A stretch of 11,943 bases of DNA from Oscillibacter sp. (GTDB taxonomy: Bacteria; Bacillota; Clostridia; Oscillospirales; Oscillospiraceae), in contig JAHHSA010000051.1 of assembly GCA_020025475.1 (NCBI GenBank), positions 1 to 11,943 of the forward strand, given 5' to 3'. The notes beneath the pieces are model-generated. The model made no database searches, had not been told where the DNA came from, and was given only the letters and a program-made list of their open reading frames with translations. A program made the translations under genes and the position numbers. This document shows, piece after piece, positions 5,965 to 11,943 of the stretch (the first letter of the stretch is position 1; each line of letters begins with the position of its first letter).

Positions 5965-7917
5965 TCACTCCTGGTTTGCGATCCCCTGTTTGGGGAAGGA
6001 CAGCACCACCTTGAAAAGGTCGCCGTCGATGGACACCTCCATAGTGCCGCCCTGCAGCTCCGTCAGGCTCTTGGTGATGGAGAGGCCCAGGCCGTTGCCC
6101 TCGGAGGTGCGGGAGGCATCCCCTCGGACAAAGCGCTCCAGCAGTTCTTCAGGAGAGACGTCCAGCACCGCTGCGGAGATGTTCCGGAAGGAGATCCGGG
6201 CAGCGTCGCCATCCTCCTCCAGGGTCAGGTAGACCCGGGTACCGGGCTGGGCGTACTTGCTGATGTTCACCATCAGATTGTCGAAGATCCGCCACAGCCG
6301 TCTTCCGTCTGCCAGGATCGTCACGGGAGTCTCCGGCTTCCGGGTGATCAGCTCCAGGTTTTTCTCGCTGAGCTTTTCCTCGTACTCCCCCACTGCCTGG
6401 GTGAGCACAACGCCTACATCACAGGGTGCCAGGTTGATTTCCATGTTTCCAGTGGACGCCTTGGAGGCCTCCACCAGATCCTCAATCAGCCGCTTCAGCT
6501 TCTCGGACTGGCGGTGCAGCACCCCCGCGTACTGGGTGATCGTCTCGTTGTCGCAGGATTCATTGCAGATCAGGTCGGAGTAGTTGATAATGGAGGTCAG
6601 GGGCGTTTTAATGTCGTGGGACACATTGGTAATCAGCGCCGTCTTCATCCGCTCGCTTTTCAGCCGCTGGTCCACCGCCACGGCCATGCCCTCGCCGATG
6701 TGGTTCAGATGCTCTCCGTGGGTCTTGAAGTCCAGCGCCAGCTTGGAGGTATCTACCTGGTGGGTCATATCGCCCTCGGCCAGCCGCTTTCCGGCCAGCA
6801 GCAGCTTCCGCATCATCAGAGCTGGGGTCATCACCGCAGCGAAAAGCCACACAGTTTCCAAGAACCACAGGATGATCAGGTTGTCCAGCTCCCCATAATT
6901 GAAGCAGAGTAAAATCAGGTTCAGCACGCTAACGGCCACAAAAATCAGTGCCGTTTTCCAAATCAGAGGCAGCTGCAAGACAAGTTCCTTGCAGCTGCCG
7001 CCGATTTTCCGCAGGAGCCGCAGTACCCGAATGCCCAGCCAGTAGAGGGCTGTGTGCTTCCAGAAGCCGCCTACCTTGCACCGGATGGTAAACTCCATAC
7101 AGAGGAACAGCAGGCAATAGAAGATGACCGGCCCACCCAGGATCAGGAACCACGGCCCCATGGGGCGGTAGAAGAAGCCCTCCATCACGAATTCGATCAG
7201 CAGAAACAGGCCCAGGCCCGTCGCCGCGTACCAGAGGTCCGTCGGAACTTTCACGGTGGGCCAGGGGTGGATGCCCTCGAAGCCCTTCCGGTGTCCGGCA
7301 GATCGAATCAGAAAAACGAAGCACCAGATGGTGCCCGCCAGGGCCAGTGCGATGAGGACAAACACCCAGTACCGGAGGGCGTAGGCGGCGGTAACCAGCA
7401 GGTCCAGCCAGTAAAAGCCGTCCCGTTCCTCCAATGTAGAGCTGATATAAAGTTCTACCTCTGCGGACTGGTAGGCTTCCATCTCTTCCTCAGGAAGCTC
7501 GGGGTGGGGGATAGCGCTGCCGTGCAGCCAGTATTGAAAGTCGCCGTCTGGGGTTTCCTCATAGCGGAACACGGCCCGGTAGGGCGTCACCGTTGTAGTA
7601 TCGCCCCAGGCCAGCGTCCTGTCTGCGGGCCGGATCTTCAAACCGATCACGTTGGTGTGGGCGAACTGGCGATCCCAATCCTGTTCCTCCGGGCTGAACA
7701 AGTAGGTGTAGACTGCCGACTGGGCGGTCTGTTCCGCCTCCCGCTGGAACTGCCACTCCCGCATTTCCTCTTCCGTCTGAAAATAGACGCCCTCGTCGAT
7801 CATGAAGGCCGCTCCGGCGACGCCGCCTGCGGTGATGACGGCAAACACCAGCACCAAAACGGCGGCCAGAAGCTTCATGGCTGTGCTGCCCAGCATCGAA
7901 CCCTTTTCCCGTTTCAT
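5965..7917 (-). CDS. Membrane sensor histidine kinase, multi-pass, VanS-like catalytic core
   Basis: 650 residues. The ATG at 7917-7915 overlaps the regulator stop as ATGA; longer in-frame starts lie inside the regulator gene. Membrane segments at about 14-39, 183-206, 228-246, 254-275, 322-340 and 347-368, with a 140-residue extracytoplasmic loop between the first two as the likely sensing region. Then a HAMP-like linker (KRLAEGDMTHQVDTS, about 375-390), the HisKA box NVSHDIKTPLTSI with phospho-accepting His434, and the ATPase domain with N-box DNLMVNISKYA (Asn551) and G-box GNGLGL (607-612). All catalytic motifs look intact. It should autophosphorylate and pass phosphate to the regulator encoded just upstream. 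Six-pass kinases with this core are common in gut clostridia. The stimulus is unknown. The small ORF at 5960 follows after 4 bases. Confidence 0.92.
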   Translation of the reverse strand: MKREKGSMLGSTAMKLLAAVLVLVFAVITAGGVAGAAFMIDEGVYFQTEEEMREWQFQREAEQTAQSAVYTYLFSPEEQDWDRQFAHTNVIGLKIRPADRTLAWGDTTTVTPYRAVFRYEETPDGDFQYWLHGSAIPHPELPEEEMEAYQSAEVELYISSTLEERDGFYWLDLLVTAAYALRYWVFVLIALALAGTIWCFVFLIRSAGHRKGFEGIHPWPTVKVPTDLWYAATGLGLFLLIEFVMEGFFYRPMGPWFLILGGPVIFYCLLFLCMEFTIRCKVGGFWKHTALYWLGIRVLRLLRKIGGSCKELVLQLPLIWKTALIFVAVSVLNLILLCFNYGELDNLIILWFLETVWLFAAVMTPALMMRKLLLAGKRLAEGDMTHQVDTSKLALDFKTHGEHLNHIGEGMAVAVDQRLKSERMKTALITNVSHDIKTPLTSIINYSDLICNESCDNETITQYAGVLHRQSEKLKRLIEDLVEASKASTGNMEINLAPCDVGVVLTQAVGEYEEKLSEKNLELITRKPETPVTILADGRRLWRIFDNLMVNISKYAQPGTRVYLTLEEDGDAARISFRNISAAVLDVSPEELLERFVRGDASRTSEGNGLGLSITKSLTELQGGTMEVSIDGDLFKVVLSFPKQGIANQE

Positions 7918-8606
7918 CTTGTCTCCTCCATTTTGTAGCCCTGACCCCAGACCAGCTTTAAATATCTGGGATTCCGGGGGTCGATTTCGATTTTCTCCCG
8001 CAGGTGCCGCACATGGACGGCCACCGTGTTTTCGCTGCACAGCGGGTCCTCCTTCCAGACGGATCGGTAGATCTCCTGAGGCGAGTAGACCTTGCCAGGG
8101 TGGGACATGAGCAGCTTCAGAATGTCGAACTCCTTGGGCGTCACACTCACGGTCTCACCGTCCACGGTCAGCTGCTTCTTCTCGTCGTCCAGCTCAATGC
8201 CGCCGATCACATAGCTGCCGGCTTTGGCTTCGTGGCCGCCCAGTTGGGTGTAGCGCCGCAGCTGGGATCGGACCCGGGCTACCACCTCCACGGGCCGGAA
8301 GGGCTTGGTGATGTAGTCATCAGCCCCGGTGTTGAGGCCCAGAATAATGTCCGTGTCCTCGCTTTTGGCAGTCAACAGAATCACCGGCACGTTGCTCTTC
8401 TCTCGGATCTTCACCATGGCGGAGATGCCATCCAACTTGGGCATCATAATATCCATCAGGATCAGATGAATCTCCTGCTGCTCCATTTGCTCCAGGGCTT
8501 CCAGGCCGGTGGAGGCCTCATAGAGCGTGAAATCCGGGCTGTTCAAATATATCTTCAGCGCACCCACAATATCGGGGTCATCATCGCAGATCAGAATATT
8601 GTACAT
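7914..8606 (-). CDS. OmpR/PhoB-family response regulator
   Basis: 230 residues from the ATG at 8606-8604, preceded by GGGGGAG with a 7-base spacing; an upstream GTG at 8630 is less likely. The receiver domain (1-120) has the acidic pocket Asp8/Asp9, the phospho-acceptor Asp52 in LILMDIMMP, Thr79 and Lys101. The winged-helix DNA-binding domain (about 130-228) contains LTVDGETVSVTPKEFDILKL and the recognition segment ENTVAVHVRHLREKIE, ending with VWGQGYKME. Its stop overlaps the kinase start, so both proteins come from one transcript. Targets are not shown by the sequence. The divergent sigma/anti-sigma/serpin operon, only 180 bases away, is the obvious candidate, together with self-regulation. 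Confidence 0.93.
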   Translation of the reverse strand: MYNILICDDDPDIVGALKIYLNSPDFTLYEASTGLEALEQMEQQEIHLILMDIMMPKLDGISAMVKIREKSNVPVILLTAKSEDTDIILGLNTGADDYITKPFRPVEVVARVRSQLRRYTQLGGHEAKAGSYVIGGIELDDEKKQLTVDGETVSVTPKEFDILKLLMSHPGKVYSPQEIYRSVWKEDPLCSENTVAVHVRHLREKIEIDPRNPRYLKLVWGQGYKMEETR

Positions 8607-8632
8607 GTCTGTTCTCCCCCTCTCCTGCACTT

Positions 8633-8641
8633 ATCATAGCA
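8633..8641 (-). promoter_or_regulatory. Extended -10 promoter of the regulator/kinase operon
   Basis: On the minus strand the nonamer TGCTATGAT (TGn plus TATGAT, 5 of 6) ends 26 bases before the regulator ATG. No good -35 hexamer is seen, as often with extended -10 promoters. The same nonamer forms the -10 region of the divergent operon. Confidence 0.5.
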
Positions 8642-8671
8642 AGACAAATATGAATTAGAAAGTGGGAAATA

Positions 8672-8688
8672 TCTTAAGAATTTATGAA
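8672..8688. promoter_or_regulatory. Candidate response-regulator binding site
   Basis: TCTTAAGA (8672-8679) is a perfect 8-bp palindrome. CTTAAGAA (8673-8680) is followed directly by the related TTTATGAA (8681-8688), 6 of 8 equal. AT-rich repeats of this kind lie upstream of many OmpR-type operons in Firmicutes. It overlaps the -35 region of the sigma-factor promoter. Assignment is by position only. Confidence 0.25.
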
Positions 8689-8709
8689 ACAGTTTTTCTG
8701 TGCTATGAT
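8681..8709 (+). promoter_or_regulatory. Extended -10 promoter of the sigma/anti-sigma/serpin operon
   Basis: TGCTATGAT at 8701-8709 (-10 TATGAT at 8704-8709), with a weak -35 TTTATG 17 bp upstream (8681-8686). The -10 is about 76 bases before the sigma ATG at 8786, leaving a leader of about 70 bases. ACAG-TTTTT-CTGT (8689-8701) in the spacer is a small inverted repeat that could be an operator. Confidence 0.5.
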
Positions 8710-8785
8710 GGGGAAAAAGCGTGACATTTCCGGACAGACGGCGTCTATCAGAGTAAGAAGAACTTTCAGAGACGAGGTGAACCCA

Positions 8786-9346
8786 ATGGAGGACGACCAG
8801 ATCATTCAGCTATACTGGGACCGAGATGAAGGAGCCATCCCGGCCACAGCAGACCGATACGGTCCCTATTGCACGGCCATTGCCCGGAATATTCTGGACG
8901 ACCGGCGGGATACCGAGGAGTGTGTCAACGATACCTACCTGCACGCCTGGAACGCCATGCCGCCCCAGTGGCCCCAAATTCTGTCCGCATTCTTAGGGAA
9001 GATCACCAGGAATCTGGCGCTGAGCCGGTACCGCCATGGCCACGCAGAAAAGCGAGGCGGCGGAGAATTGCCCGCTGTACTGCAGGAACTGGAGGACTGC
9101 GTTTCCGGCCAGGAGACGGTGGAGCAGCAGTTGGAGCAGCAGGAATTGGAGCAGGCGCTTCACGCCTTTCTCACTGGCCTCTCCCCGGAAAAACGGGGGA
9201 TGTTCGTCTGTCGGTACTGGTACACCGACAGCGTCAGCGACATTGCAGCACGTTACCATATCAGCCGCGGCGCCGTCACCATGCAGCTGGGCCGGATGCG
9301 GAAGAAGCTGCAGGCATTTCTGCTGGAAAGGGGGATTTCGGTATGA
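8786..9346 (+). CDS. ECF-like RNA polymerase sigma-70 factor
   Basis: 186 residues from the ATG at 8786, with GAGGTGA at 8774-8780. An in-frame ATG at 8684 lies upstream of the predicted -10, so it is rejected. Region 2 spans about 10-90: ARNILDDRRDTEECVNDTYL, AWNAMPP and FLGKITRNLALSRYR, the usual core-binding and -10 recognition helices. A Gln/Glu-rich linker (about 105-128) follows. Region 4 (about 130-180) has LSPEKRGMFVCRYWYTDSVS and the helix-turn-helix IAARYHISRGAVTMQLGRMR. This matches the clostridial ECF-like family that is usually paired with a membrane anti-sigma gene. The stop overlaps the next start (ATGA at 9343-9346). It probably directs transcription of its own operon, including the serpin; a second promoter type recognised by it was not identified. 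Confidence 0.9.
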   Translation: MEDDQIIQLYWDRDEGAIPATADRYGPYCTAIARNILDDRRDTEECVNDTYLHAWNAMPPQWPQILSAFLGKITRNLALSRYRHGHAEKRGGGELPAVLQELEDCVSGQETVEQQLEQQELEQALHAFLTGLSPEKRGMFVCRYWYTDSVSDIAARYHISRGAVTMQLGRMRKKLQAFLLERGISV

Positions 9347-10350
9347 CCAGCGAACAGCTTTACGAGGCCTTGGGCCAACTGGATGACGCCTACATTCAAG
9401 CTGCCCACCAAACAGTCCGGCAGCGTTGGAGCCGAACCTGGATGCCGGTGGCCGCCTGTCTGGCGGTAGTATTGACAGTCGGCGTGTGGTGGTGGAGCGG
9501 TAATCTGTACGGCGGCTCTCTGGAAGGCGGCTCCGGCGCCATTGCGGGACAGGCTGACGGTGAGTTGCCGGACACAGACGGCTGTCTGCCAGGAGAGCCC
9601 GCAGAGGACAACTGCAAGACAGCGGTGGTGTGCAACGACGCCCGGCTTGTACCCATAACCATGAATCCGATCTGCCTGGACGCCGCTGATTTTGTTCCCT
9701 TGAGCGGGGAAGAACTGCTGGCCTACGATCAGGCCGTGCAGCCTATCGAGAACCTGTTCCCCGAACTAAGCCGCGTTCCCTCGCAGGAGCCTCCTGGCGT
9801 CTATCGGCGGGACCAGGGCAGGGGAGCGCTCTACTTTGACGCCAACACGGTCCTCTATACCGACCAGACAGAAGCAAGGCGGGTGGAGCTGACCCTGTCT
9901 CAGGTCAGTCTGATCAGCCCGGTCCAGCCGGAGCCGGTACAGGCTGGCTCTCTGGCAGCCACGGATGTAAACGACAGGCAGCTCTATGTATTCCGGGAGG
10001 GCGACAGTCTCTTTACCTCCTGGATGGACGGTCAAACGGGCTGGCAGCTGCTGACCTCCGGCCTGTCCGAGGGAGATCTTTCCGCACTGCTAACACAGTT
10101 GGTGACGCCTGGGGATGGTGCTGATTTGCAGACCCGGGAGGGTAAACTGACCGTCATCGACCCACAGGCCCGGCTTGTGGCCATGCAGAGCGAGGACGGC
10201 TCCGTACTCAGTGTTCTTCTGCCAGAGGATGTAGAATTGGACGCCTTCCGTCTGGGGGATCGGGCCCGGGTGAGCTGGCATGGCGAGCCTGCTACCATCC
10301 ATACGGTTTGGGCGCAACAGCTGGAAGAGTTTTCAGTGGAAAAGGAGTGA
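9343..10350 (+). CDS. Membrane anti-sigma-like protein with C-terminal OB-like module
   Basis: 335 residues from the ATG at 9343, which overlaps the sigma stop. The short cytoplasmic N-terminus (1-33) contains LDDAYIQAAHQ, resembling the sigma-binding peptide of clostridial anti-sigma-like proteins, which often read IDDxLIxEA. One membrane segment lies at about 34-52 (PVAACLAVVLTVGVWWW). The rest (about 53-335) is outside the cell. Residues about 85-260 form a beta-rich domain with DFVPLSGEELLAY, YFDANTVLY and LYVFREGDSLFTSW, similar to domains commonly seen in these regulators. Residues about 265-328 look like a separate five-strand OB-like module (KLTVIDPQARLVAMQSEDGS to DRARVSWHG). Likely role: hold the sigma factor at the membrane until an outside signal arrives. 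Known clostridial partners support this; the signal is unknown. There is no zinc-type (HxxxCxxC) anti-sigma motif. Confidence 0.75.
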   Translation: MTSEQLYEALGQLDDAYIQAAHQTVRQRWSRTWMPVAACLAVVLTVGVWWWSGNLYGGSLEGGSGAIAGQADGELPDTDGCLPGEPAEDNCKTAVVCNDARLVPITMNPICLDAADFVPLSGEELLAYDQAVQPIENLFPELSRVPSQEPPGVYRRDQGRGALYFDANTVLYTDQTEARRVELTLSQVSLISPVQPEPVQAGSLAATDVNDRQLYVFREGDSLFTSWMDGQTGWQLLTSGLSEGDLSALLTQLVTPGDGADLQTREGKLTVIDPQARLVAMQSEDGSVLSVLLPEDVELDAFRLGDRARVSWHGEPATIHTVWAQQLEEFSVEKE

Positions 10351-10357
10351 AGGAACC

Positions 10358-11890
10358 ATGAAATATGCATGGAAGCATCGTCTTGCAGCGGCGGCTCTTG
10401 CAGCCGGTATGCTGTTGACCCTACCTGCCTGCGGAAAGCAGGAGTTTCGCCCGGAGAGCGCCGTGGACCTGACGGCACAGCTTGCCCCTGCCTCAACAGC
10501 CAAGGCGGCCCCTCTGGCCCATGAGCAGGCGGCCCTTCTTACCGATTTTGGCCTGCGGCTGATGGACCATTGCGTCCAGGACGGGCAGAGCATTCTGGTT
10601 TCTCCCCTGTCGGTGCTGACGGCTTTGGGCATGACGGTGAACGGCGGTGCCGGTGAGACTCTTACTGAGATGGAGTCGGTTTTGGGCATGAAGCGAAATG
10701 CCTTGAATCAGGCGCTATCCGCCTATTGGTCCGGTCTCCCGGAGAGTGAGAAAACAACGCTGCGGGCTGCCAACTCTCTGTGGGTAACAGACCGGGAGGA
10801 TTTTACGGTCAATCCGGATTTCTTGCAGACCTGCACCGATTTTTACGATGCGGACATCTTTCAAACGGCTATGGACGACGCCGCCTGCCGGGAGATCAAC
10901 CGGTGGGTCGAAGCCCAGACTGACGGCATGATCCCGGAGCTTCTGGATCGGCTCTCGCCGGATGCGGTGATGGTGCTGGTCAATGCACTGGCCTTCCACG
11001 GCCTGTGGGAGGAGCCCTATGAGGCCCGGCAGATTCGGGAGGGCGTGTTCCTCACCGGCACCGGTGCCCCGGTCACTACGGAGCTGATGCACAGTGAGGA
11101 GGCCATGTATCTGGAAAATGACGTGGCCACCGGCGTAGTCAAGCCCTACAAGGGTGGCAAATACGCCTTTGTGGGCCTGCTGCCCAAGGAAAACCGGAGC
11201 CCTGCGGAGCTGATCCGACAGCTGGACGGCCAGAGCCTCCAGGAGCTGCTGAGCAATCGGGAGGATGTTTCCGTCCAAACCATCATTCCCAAGTATGAGA
11301 CAACCACTACATTGGAACTGGTGGACATCCTCCGAGCCATGGGAATGCCCTTGGCCTTTGATGAAACGCAGGCTGATTTTTCCGGCCTTGGGTCCATTGA
11401 TGCCGGGAATATTTTCCTCAACCGAGTCCTGCACAAGACCTTCTTCTCTCTGACGGAAGAGGGTACCAAGGCAGCCGCTGCCACTGCCGTTGAAGCAGTT
11501 GGCGGAGCAGCACCGATGGAGGAGTTTCGAGAGGTTTTTCTGGATCAGCCCTTTGTCTATCTACTGGTGGATACGGAAACCTGGGTGCCCTTCTTCATGG
11601 GAACCATGACCGATCCAACCGGAGATATGACCACAGTTTCCCCAGATGCGCTTCCCATGCAGGTTCAGGTGCAGGGAAAGCTGTACCAGAGCACCGGCCG
11701 ACACAGTGACGTGGATGGCCGCTGCGGTACATGGGACGGTGAAATCACTTCCTCAGTGGAGCGGAGCGCATCCCCCGAACAGGATGACCAATCCAATTTC
11801 GGTATCGGCTGGGGCTATCAGCGTATGTCAGGTGGAACCATTGAGGTAAGCCTGGGGCGGCACTGGATCGTATTTGAACAGCTCAAGTAA
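10358..11890 (+). CDS. Secreted lipoprotein serpin (serine protease inhibitor) with a C-terminal extension
   Basis: 510 residues from the ATG at 10358, 7 bases after the anti-sigma stop, with AAGGAG at 10342-10347 overlapping that gene. Residues 1-25 are a lipoprotein signal (KHR, hydrophobic core, LPAC with Cys25), so it is probably anchored on the cell surface. The serpin core spans about 55-420: SILVSPLSVLTALGM, VNALAFHGLWEEPYE, IIPKYETTTTLELVDILRAM and the C-terminal signature DQPFVYLLVDTETWVPFFMG. The hinge EEGTKAAAATA (367-377) has the small residues needed for loop insertion, so it should be inhibitory. By position from Gly369 as P15, the scissile bond falls at Gly383-Ala384, suggesting elastase-like targets. 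Residues about 432-510 are not serpin: they contain GTWDGEITSSVE, QSNFG and SLGRHWIVFEQ, a module I associate with other secreted clostridial proteins. Serpins known from gut Firmicutes (siropins of Eubacterium siraeum) inhibit host elastase-type proteases. Regulation is likely by the co-encoded sigma factor. Confidence 0.93.
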   Translation: MKYAWKHRLAAAALAAGMLLTLPACGKQEFRPESAVDLTAQLAPASTAKAAPLAHEQAALLTDFGLRLMDHCVQDGQSILVSPLSVLTALGMTVNGGAGETLTEMESVLGMKRNALNQALSAYWSGLPESEKTTLRAANSLWVTDREDFTVNPDFLQTCTDFYDADIFQTAMDDAACREINRWVEAQTDGMIPELLDRLSPDAVMVLVNALAFHGLWEEPYEARQIREGVFLTGTGAPVTTELMHSEEAMYLENDVATGVVKPYKGGKYAFVGLLPKENRSPAELIRQLDGQSLQELLSNREDVSVQTIIPKYETTTTLELVDILRAMGMPLAFDETQADFSGLGSIDAGNIFLNRVLHKTFFSLTEEGTKAAAATAVEAVGGAAPMEEFREVFLDQPFVYLLVDTETWVPFFMGTMTDPTGDMTTVSPDALPMQVQVQGKLYQSTGRHSDVDGRCGTWDGEITSSVERSASPEQDDQSNFGIGWGYQRMSGGTIEVSLGRHWIVFEQLK

Positions 11891-11893
11891 TCA

Positions 11894-11918
11894 AAACCAC
11901 TAGTGAAACTAGTGGTTT
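11894..11918. terminator. Hairpin after the serpin gene
   Basis: A perfect 11-bp stem (11894-11904 with 11908-11918) with loop GAA, 3 bases after the serpin stop and ending in TTT. The position fits an intrinsic terminator for the operon, though the T-tract is short. It may instead belong to the element discussed for the window's right edge. Confidence 0.6.
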
Positions 11919-11924
11919 GCACTA

Positions 11925-11937
11925 GCCCTAGAAGGGC
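11925..11937. other. Second small hairpin at the window edge
   Basis: GCCCT-AGA-AGGGC, a 5-bp stem six bases after the first hairpin, then ATATTA to the window end. Paired small hairpins of this kind occur at the ends of IS200/IS605-type elements, but nothing of a transposase is inside the window. Confidence 0.3.
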
Positions 11938-11943
11938 ATATTA

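Noticed and set aside
5959..6912. 317-codon open frame on the plus strand
   Set aside because: It is fully antisense to the histidine kinase, whose catalytic motifs are intact. Its composition (His, Gln, Gly, Val rich) is typical of a shadow frame in GC-rich coding DNA.
7054..7938. 294-codon open frame on the plus strand
   Set aside because: It is antisense to the kinase sensor region and shows no recognisable domain or ribosome-binding site.
7918..8040. Longer start for the histidine kinase
   Set aside because: It would lie within the response regulator coding sequence. The ATG at 7917 overlaps the regulator stop in the usual ATGA fashion and is followed directly by the first membrane segment.
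8684..8785. N-terminal extension of the sigma factor from an ATG at 8684
   Set aside because: It would start before the predicted -10 element. The ATG at 8786 has a good ribosome-binding site and matches the usual start of the family.
10715..11434. 239-codon open frame on the minus strand
   Set aside because: It is antisense to the serpin core, which is clearly the real gene.
1..11943. CRISPR array, tRNA or rRNA genes, complete transposase
   Set aside because: No regularly spaced repeats, cloverleaf-like sequences, rRNA segments or transposase motifs were seen on either strand.

Overview
The window (about 58-60% G+C by eye) looks like chromosome from an anaerobic gut clostridium, most probably of the Oscillospiraceae type. 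The basis is the family resemblance of nearly every gene: a BlaI/M56 pair, a multi-membrane-pass VanS-like kinase with an OmpR-type regulator, and a clostridial ECF-like sigma factor overlapping a membrane anti-sigma-like gene. This taxonomic call is by recognition only; no search was run.

Layout, left to right. (1) 2-457 is the 3' part of a charged coiled-coil protein of unknown function, followed at 502-963 by a small SWIM zinc-finger protein and a strong hairpin (1000-1037). (2) 1104-4752 is a BlaI/MecI-type repressor, a very large M56 (BlaR1-like) membrane metallopeptidase, and a 50-codon ORF, closed by a GC-rich hairpin. The promoter carries candidate operators on its -10 element and just downstream. 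(3) 4906-5676 is a monocistronic hypothetical membrane protein ending in a good terminator (5706-5747). (4) On the minus strand, 8606 down to 5805 encodes response regulator, histidine kinase and a 51-codon ORF. (5) Divergently, 8786-11890 encodes an ECF-like sigma factor, a membrane anti-sigma-like protein and a lipoprotein serpin with an extra C-terminal module. (6) The window ends in two small hairpins (11894-11937) that act as a terminator or could be the edge of a neighbouring element.

The most unusual observation is that the two very short ORFs (4561-4713 plus, 5805-5960 minus) encode clearly related proteins. They share an identical seven-residue core and a common C-terminal pattern. 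Each is the last gene of a signalling operon, with its ribosome-binding site overlapping the stop codon of the upstream membrane sensor and a 4-nt gap to its own ATG. Synonymous differences in the identical core indicate selection on the protein. They look like an undescribed small-protein family attached to membrane signalling systems.

The second highlight is the tightly coupled sigma / anti-sigma / serpin operon, which suggests that a cell-surface protease inhibitor is made under extracytoplasmic stress control. It lies divergent from a two-component system, and both operons start from promoters containing the same nonamer TGCTATGAT. Altogether about 10 kb carries three independent membrane sensing modules (M56/BlaI, kinase/regulator, anti-sigma/sigma) plus an exported inhibitor. 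A joint role in sensing envelope or protease stress is inference.
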